Positions 5,425 to 6,699 of a DNA stretch of 6,699 nucleotides are shown in pieces. Below the pieces are notes generated by a model. It was not told the DNA's origin and searched no databases. It saw only the letters and a program-made list of their open reading frames with translations. Each line of letters begins with the position of its first letter. The first letter of the stretch is position 1. The position numbers were made by a program, and so were the translations under genes. Location of the stretch: positions 1 to 6,699 of the forward strand of contig JAPLPI010000411.1 of the NCBI GenBank assembly GCA_026400305.1, written 5' to 3'. Origin of the DNA: Alphaproteobacteria bacterium. GTDB lineage: Bacteria; Pseudomonadota; Alphaproteobacteria; Micropepsales; Micropepsaceae.

Positions 5425-6580
5425 GGTTCTTCACCGTGCGTAGCGAGGCGTGAACATGGACCAGACTGGGGGTTACCGCCGCAAGCGATGGACGGCCACA
5501 CATGCACATGTATCTCGCCAGTTCGGTCTGCAACATTTCTAGAACGCTCTGCACACCGTCGGCGCCGTACGCCGCCAGGCCCCACATCGCGGGCCGGCCG
5601 ATCAATACGCCCTTCGCACCAAAGCCAAGGGCCTTAAGGATGTCCGTGCCGCGGCGGAAACTGCCATCAACGAGTACAGGTACCTGATCGCCAACGGCCT
5701 GAACGACCGGCGCGACGAGCAGCAAAGTGCCCTTGAGATCCGCCGCATTGCCGCCACGATAGTTCGAAACTACAACACCCTTGGCGCCGCGGGCGACGGC
5801 TTCCTTCGCGTCTTCCGGATGCGTGATACCCTTTACAAGCACAGGTAGATGCGTACCCTTGATGACATCGTCTACGGCTGACCAATCGATACGCGCCGAG
5901 GCCGGCGTCACGGGCCGACTGGCTGACGTGCCAGCATTTATCGTCACTATAACCGCTTTGGCATTGGCCGCACTCGCCTCAGCCAATATCTCCTTCATTT
6001 TTGAACTTTTCGCATAAACCTGCACCCACAGCGGGGTCGTGGCGGCCTGCGCGATAGCCGCTAGGGACATGCTGGCATCGCCGCTCACGACCATCGCGGC
6101 CTTTGCCGCGGACGCACCACGCGCCATGGCGACTTCGCCATCTGGGTGGAAGCGCTTTTGATCAGCTATCGGGCCGACGATAATCGGCGTGAAGTGCTGG
6201 TCACCAAACAAGGTGATGGTCAGATCCAGATCCCGTGTAGGGATATTAACTCTTTGACGGAGCGTGATGCGATCAGTAACGGTCCTGTCGCTGCCCAAAA
6301 TCGGGGCAACCTTAGCCGGCCCCAACACGAGGCGCGCCTGAGCTTCGTACTCGAGAATATTCACTAGGTCACCTGACGGCACCAGACCTGGCGATAAAGT
6401 CGCCACGGGAAGCGACGGCTCGGCCGAGCTTTGTGGTGAACCAGTCGCAGGCATCGTCCCGCCCACCATACTGACGGCCGCGGTTGCCCCAATCGCGCCA
6501 ATAGCGTGGCGGCGCGAAGTTGTTCCGGAAGTGGAGCCGGGCTTTTCGACCACAATCGTCTCGTCATCTGCCACTAACAT
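5417..6580 (-). CDS. Tat-exported alpha-hydroxy-acid oxidase paralog lacking the catalytic His and Arg (possible pseudoenzyme)
   Basis: This 387-residue protein has the FMN-oxidase TIM-barrel fold of the lactate/glycolate oxidase family. Flavin-side residues are kept: PIIVGPIADQKRFHPDGE (131-149), Y189 (QVY), K250 (VLVKG), D305 (LVDGSFRRG) and R329 (LIGRP). At the exact family spacing from K250, the catalytic His is Tyr274 and the substrate Arg is Gly277 (SNYRGG in place of SNHGGR). The N-terminal substrate Tyr is also missing (segment AKVAPILGS). A Tat motif TSRRHAIGAIG (21-31) leads an Ala/Gly-rich hydrophobic stretch. The ATG at 6580 was chosen because it puts the RR at residues 23-24 and has a GGGG seven bases upstream; the frame is also open upstream to a TTG at 6688 and beyond, but that stretch reads like noncoding antisense. 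It is the first gene of the pair and overlaps the active paralog by 8 bp. A structural or regulatory partner role is an inference. Confidence 0.82.
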   Translation of the reverse strand: MLVADDETIVVEKPGSTSGTTSRRHAIGAIGATAAVSMVGGTMPATGSPQSSAEPSLPVATLSPGLVPSGDLVNILEYEAQARLVLGPAKVAPILGSDRTVTDRITLRQRVNIPTRDLDLTITLFGDQHFTPIIVGPIADQKRFHPDGEVAMARGASAAKAAMVVSGDASMSLAAIAQAATTPLWVQVYAKSSKMKEILAEASAANAKAVIVTINAGTSASRPVTPASARIDWSAVDDVIKGTHLPVLVKGITHPEDAKEAVARGAKGVVVSNYRGGNAADLKGTLLLVAPVVQAVGDQVPVLVDGSFRRGTDILKALGFGAKGVLIGRPAMWGLAAYGADGVQSVLEMLQTELARYMCMCGRPSLAAVTPSLVHVHASLRTVKNHG

Positions 6581-6585
6581 CGAAG

Positions 6586-6591
6586 CACCCC
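6586..6591 (-). promoter_or_regulatory. Ribosome-binding site supporting the start at 6580
   Basis: On the minus strand CGGGGTG lies just before the ATG at 6580, with the GGGG at 6591-6588 seven bases away. It is a modest match, but better than anything upstream of the alternatives at 6640 (ATG) and 6688 (TTG). Confidence 0.45.
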
Positions 6592-6612
6592 GTGATCGCC
6601 TGGATCGCTCAC
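6592..6612. promoter_or_regulatory. Imperfect dyad between the divergent genes (possible operator)
   Basis: The 21-bp site has outer arms GTGA-T-CG and CG-C-TCAC, pairing at six of seven outer positions around a 7-base centre. It also contains the direct repeat GATCGC at 6594-6599 area and 6603-6608 area. It sits between the oxidase start (6580, minus) and the putative LysR-type start (6639, plus), where such regulators usually bind. It does not show the classic T-N11-A LysR box, and it lies downstream of a weak TAAAAT -10 candidate at 6648-6643 on the minus strand, where binding would repress. Confidence 0.3.
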
Positions 6613-6638
6613 ACGACACGCGCGCGGCATCCACAGCC

Positions 6639-6699
6639 ATGGATTTTACGTCATTGAGCCAGATGGAAACCCTGCTGGCAATGGGCAAGATTTCGAAGG
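6639..6699 (+). CDS. Probable N-terminus of a LysR-type transcription regulator (runs off the window)
   Basis: From the ATG at 6639 the plus strand gives MDFTSLSQMETLLAMGKISK and then leaves the window. It lines up without gaps with the usual LysR-family start (MDL..L..F..V...GSFSRAA): hydrophobic residues at 3, 6, 9 and 12, Gly16, and an I-S-K/R segment at 18-20 leading into the helix-turn-helix. A divergent place next to an oxidase operon is typical for such activators. No good ribosome-binding site is seen upstream, only 20 residues are visible, and the frame is also open further upstream, so this could still be chance. If real, it would be the local regulator of the oxidase pair. Confidence 0.42.
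   Translation, partial: MDFTSLSQMETLLAMGKISK

Noticed and set aside
6581..6688. TTG at 6688 or ATG at 6640 as start of the upstream oxidase paralog
   Set aside because: Either would push the twin-arginine motif to about residue 43 or 59, neither has a ribosome-binding site, and the stretch overlaps a better plus-strand candidate.
1..6699. CRISPR array, tRNA/rRNA genes, insertion sequences or transposases
   Set aside because: No regularly spaced repeats, no structural RNA motifs, no terminal inverted repeats and no transposase-like frame were seen on either strand.

Overview
The window carries a chromosomal catabolic or periplasmic-oxidation locus from a fairly GC-rich Gram-negative bacterium. 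The C-terminal part of a TonB-dependent receptor, three Tat-type signal peptides and one Sec-type signal peptide point to an organism with an outer membrane and an active periplasm. The receptor's style (Cys pairs in loops, a GNTPLWK-like segment, a YDTAGRMYRIG-like ending) resembles sphingomonad and related proteobacterial receptors, but that is a family resemblance judged by eye and not a firm taxonomic call.

Layout. Plus strand: 3' end of a TonB-dependent receptor (2-679); a 240-bp AT-richer gap with a possible terminator and promoter; a Tat-exported amidohydrolase (920-1600) cut short by an internal deletion, with its own C-terminal remnant in another frame (1606-1752); and a cytochrome c-PQQ dehydrogenase fusion broken into two frames (1783-3084 and about 3084-4040). 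Minus strand, converging on these: two FMN-dependent alpha-hydroxy-acid oxidase paralogs in an overlapping pair. The upstream one (6580-5417) has lost the catalytic His and Arg. The downstream one (5424 to about 4207, open to 3904) keeps the full active site. At the right edge a plus-strand start at 6639 reads like the N-terminus of a LysR-type regulator, divergent from the oxidase pair, with an imperfect dyad between them.

How it may work together (inference). A receptor imports a substrate across the outer membrane. A periplasmic hydrolase, a cytochrome-linked quinoprotein alcohol dehydrogenase and one or two exported flavin 2-hydroxyacid oxidases could then process it, passing electrons to the respiratory chain through the fused hemes. 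The substrate cannot be read from the sequence.

The main oddity is damage. The amidohydrolase lacks roughly 50 residues including the metal-binding SDW region, and the quinoprotein lacks roughly 30 residues including the expected Ca2+-ligand Glu. The active oxidase has no stop at the family's usual end and runs about 100 codons antisense into the quinoprotein gene. Either the locus is decaying or the assembly has collapsed or dropped short segments; raw reads would decide.
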